Shown one piece after another: positions 63,583 through 64,000 of a DNA stretch of 64,000 nucleotides; positions within the stretch are counted from its first letter, which is position 1, and the number at the start of each line of letters is the position of its first letter. A program made the translations under genes and the position numbers. Source of the DNA: Ancylobacter defluvii (GTDB lineage Bacteria > Pseudomonadota > Alphaproteobacteria > Rhizobiales > Xanthobacteraceae); NCBI RefSeq assembly GCF_018390605.1, contig NZ_JAHBGD010000013.1, forward strand, positions 32,453 to 96,452, read 5' to 3'. A model generated the notes under the pieces. That model was not told the origin of the DNA. It worked only from the letters and a program-made list of their open reading frames with translations, and ran no database searches.

Positions 63583-64000
63583 TCAGAAATGACTGAAGCT
63601 GCGGCGGGAGAGCGCCATCTCGCTGCCGTCCGGCGCCCGCACCGCCAGCCCGGCGCCGGCAGGGTCGGCGGCGGGATCGATAGCATGGGTGGCGCCGATC
63701 ACCGTCAGGCCGAAGCCGGCGGCGGTCGCCACCATGCTCAGCGCGTCGAGCCGGTCATGCGGCACCGTGGCGAGGATCTCGTAATCGTCGCCGCCGGTCA
63801 GCGCCGTCTCCAGCAGCGCCGGCTCGGCGGCCACCGCCGCCCGCGCCGCGGCGCTCAGCGGCACCGCACCGGCCTCGATGGTGCCGGCGACGCCCGATAC
63901 CGCCAGGAGTTTCGCCGCATCGCCGATCAGCCCGTCCGAGATATCCATGGCGGCGCTGGCATGCGCGCGCAGCGCCTCGGCAAGCGCCAGCCGCGGGCGC
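63583..64000 (-). CDS. thiL: Thiamine-monophosphate kinase, 5' part outside the window
   Basis: This is the C-terminal 139 residues of ThiL, which makes thiamine diphosphate from thiamine monophosphate. The visible part includes AAMDISDGLIGDAAKLLA with the ATP/Mg Asp, and LTGGDDYEILATVPHD. The gene enters from beyond the right edge; an internal ATG at 63948 is not the real start. The reading frame is open to base 64000. Confidence 0.93.
   Translation of the reverse strand, partial: RPRLALAEALRAHASAAMDISDGLIGDAAKLLAVSGVAGTIEAGAVPLSAAARAAVAAEPALLETALTGGDDYEILATVPHDRLDALSMVATAAGFGLTVIGATHAIDPAADPAGAGLAVRAPDGSEMALSRRSFSHF

Overview
This is a GC-rich alphaproteobacterial chromosome segment. The order rpoZ-rsh-pyrE-pdxJ-acpS-lepB-rnc-era-recO-parC, the block DUF177-plsX-fabH-ihfA-merR, an LdtR-type MarR regulator beside hemB, and a Mg-type HemB all point to the order Hyphomicrobiales. 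The sequence style and interspersed repeats resemble the Xanthobacteraceae (Ancylobacter, Starkeya, Xanthobacter). The family-level placement is inference. About 64 protein genes and one tRNA can be supported.

Region by region. 1-8 kb holds an RND efflux pump (adaptor and HAE1-type permease), two small envelope proteins, and an OmpR-type two-component pair. The same 10-bp-phased direct repeat lies upstream of the pump and upstream of the regulator. 8-11.5 kb is accessory: a strikingly AT-rich, palindrome-rich intergenic region, a Hint-domain surface-type protein and a GT-B glycosyltransferase. 11.6-19.5 kb carries the LdtR-like regulator, an enoyl-CoA hydratase-family enzyme, hemB, a lipoprotein-LivH fusion, threonine ammonia-lyase, an RDD protein and the Bpt aminoacyl-transferase. 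19.6-31 kb is a long minus-strand housekeeping array (topoisomerase IV A, RecO, Era, RNase III, LepB, AcpS, PdxJ, PyrE, a transglutaminase-like protein, Rsh, omega subunit). 31.3-38.5 kb holds a NYN RNase, a family-5 uracil-DNA glycosylase, EpmA, EF-P, SmpB, DapA and a soluble lytic transglycosylase. 38.5-44 kb is envelope-biased: a four-repeat BON/OmpA protein followed by two overlapping unlisted micro-genes (50 and 33 codons), an M29 aminopeptidase, a tail-anchored deoxyribosyltransferase-like protein and a proline-rich single-pass protein. 44-49.5 kb is a sugar-acid module (dehydratase, aldolase, TctC-type binding protein, divergent GntR regulator, cupin). 49.5-55.9 kb is mixed (DUF1127, YqaA, pyruvyl transferase, tRNA-Pro, nitroreductase, ALDH7, RlpA). 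55.9-61.3 kb is the fatty-acid/IHF block with a cytochrome bc1 chaperone-like gene and divergent bamE. The window ends with a D-amino-acid dehydrogenase-like gene, a polar amino-acid binding protein, and thiL cut by the window edge.

The least-explained material is the AT-rich Hint/glycosyltransferase locus, the Arf-like BON/OmpA operon with its two micro-proteins, the lipoprotein-LivH fusion, and the shared response-regulator boxes. None is proven new; each is given with a decisive check.
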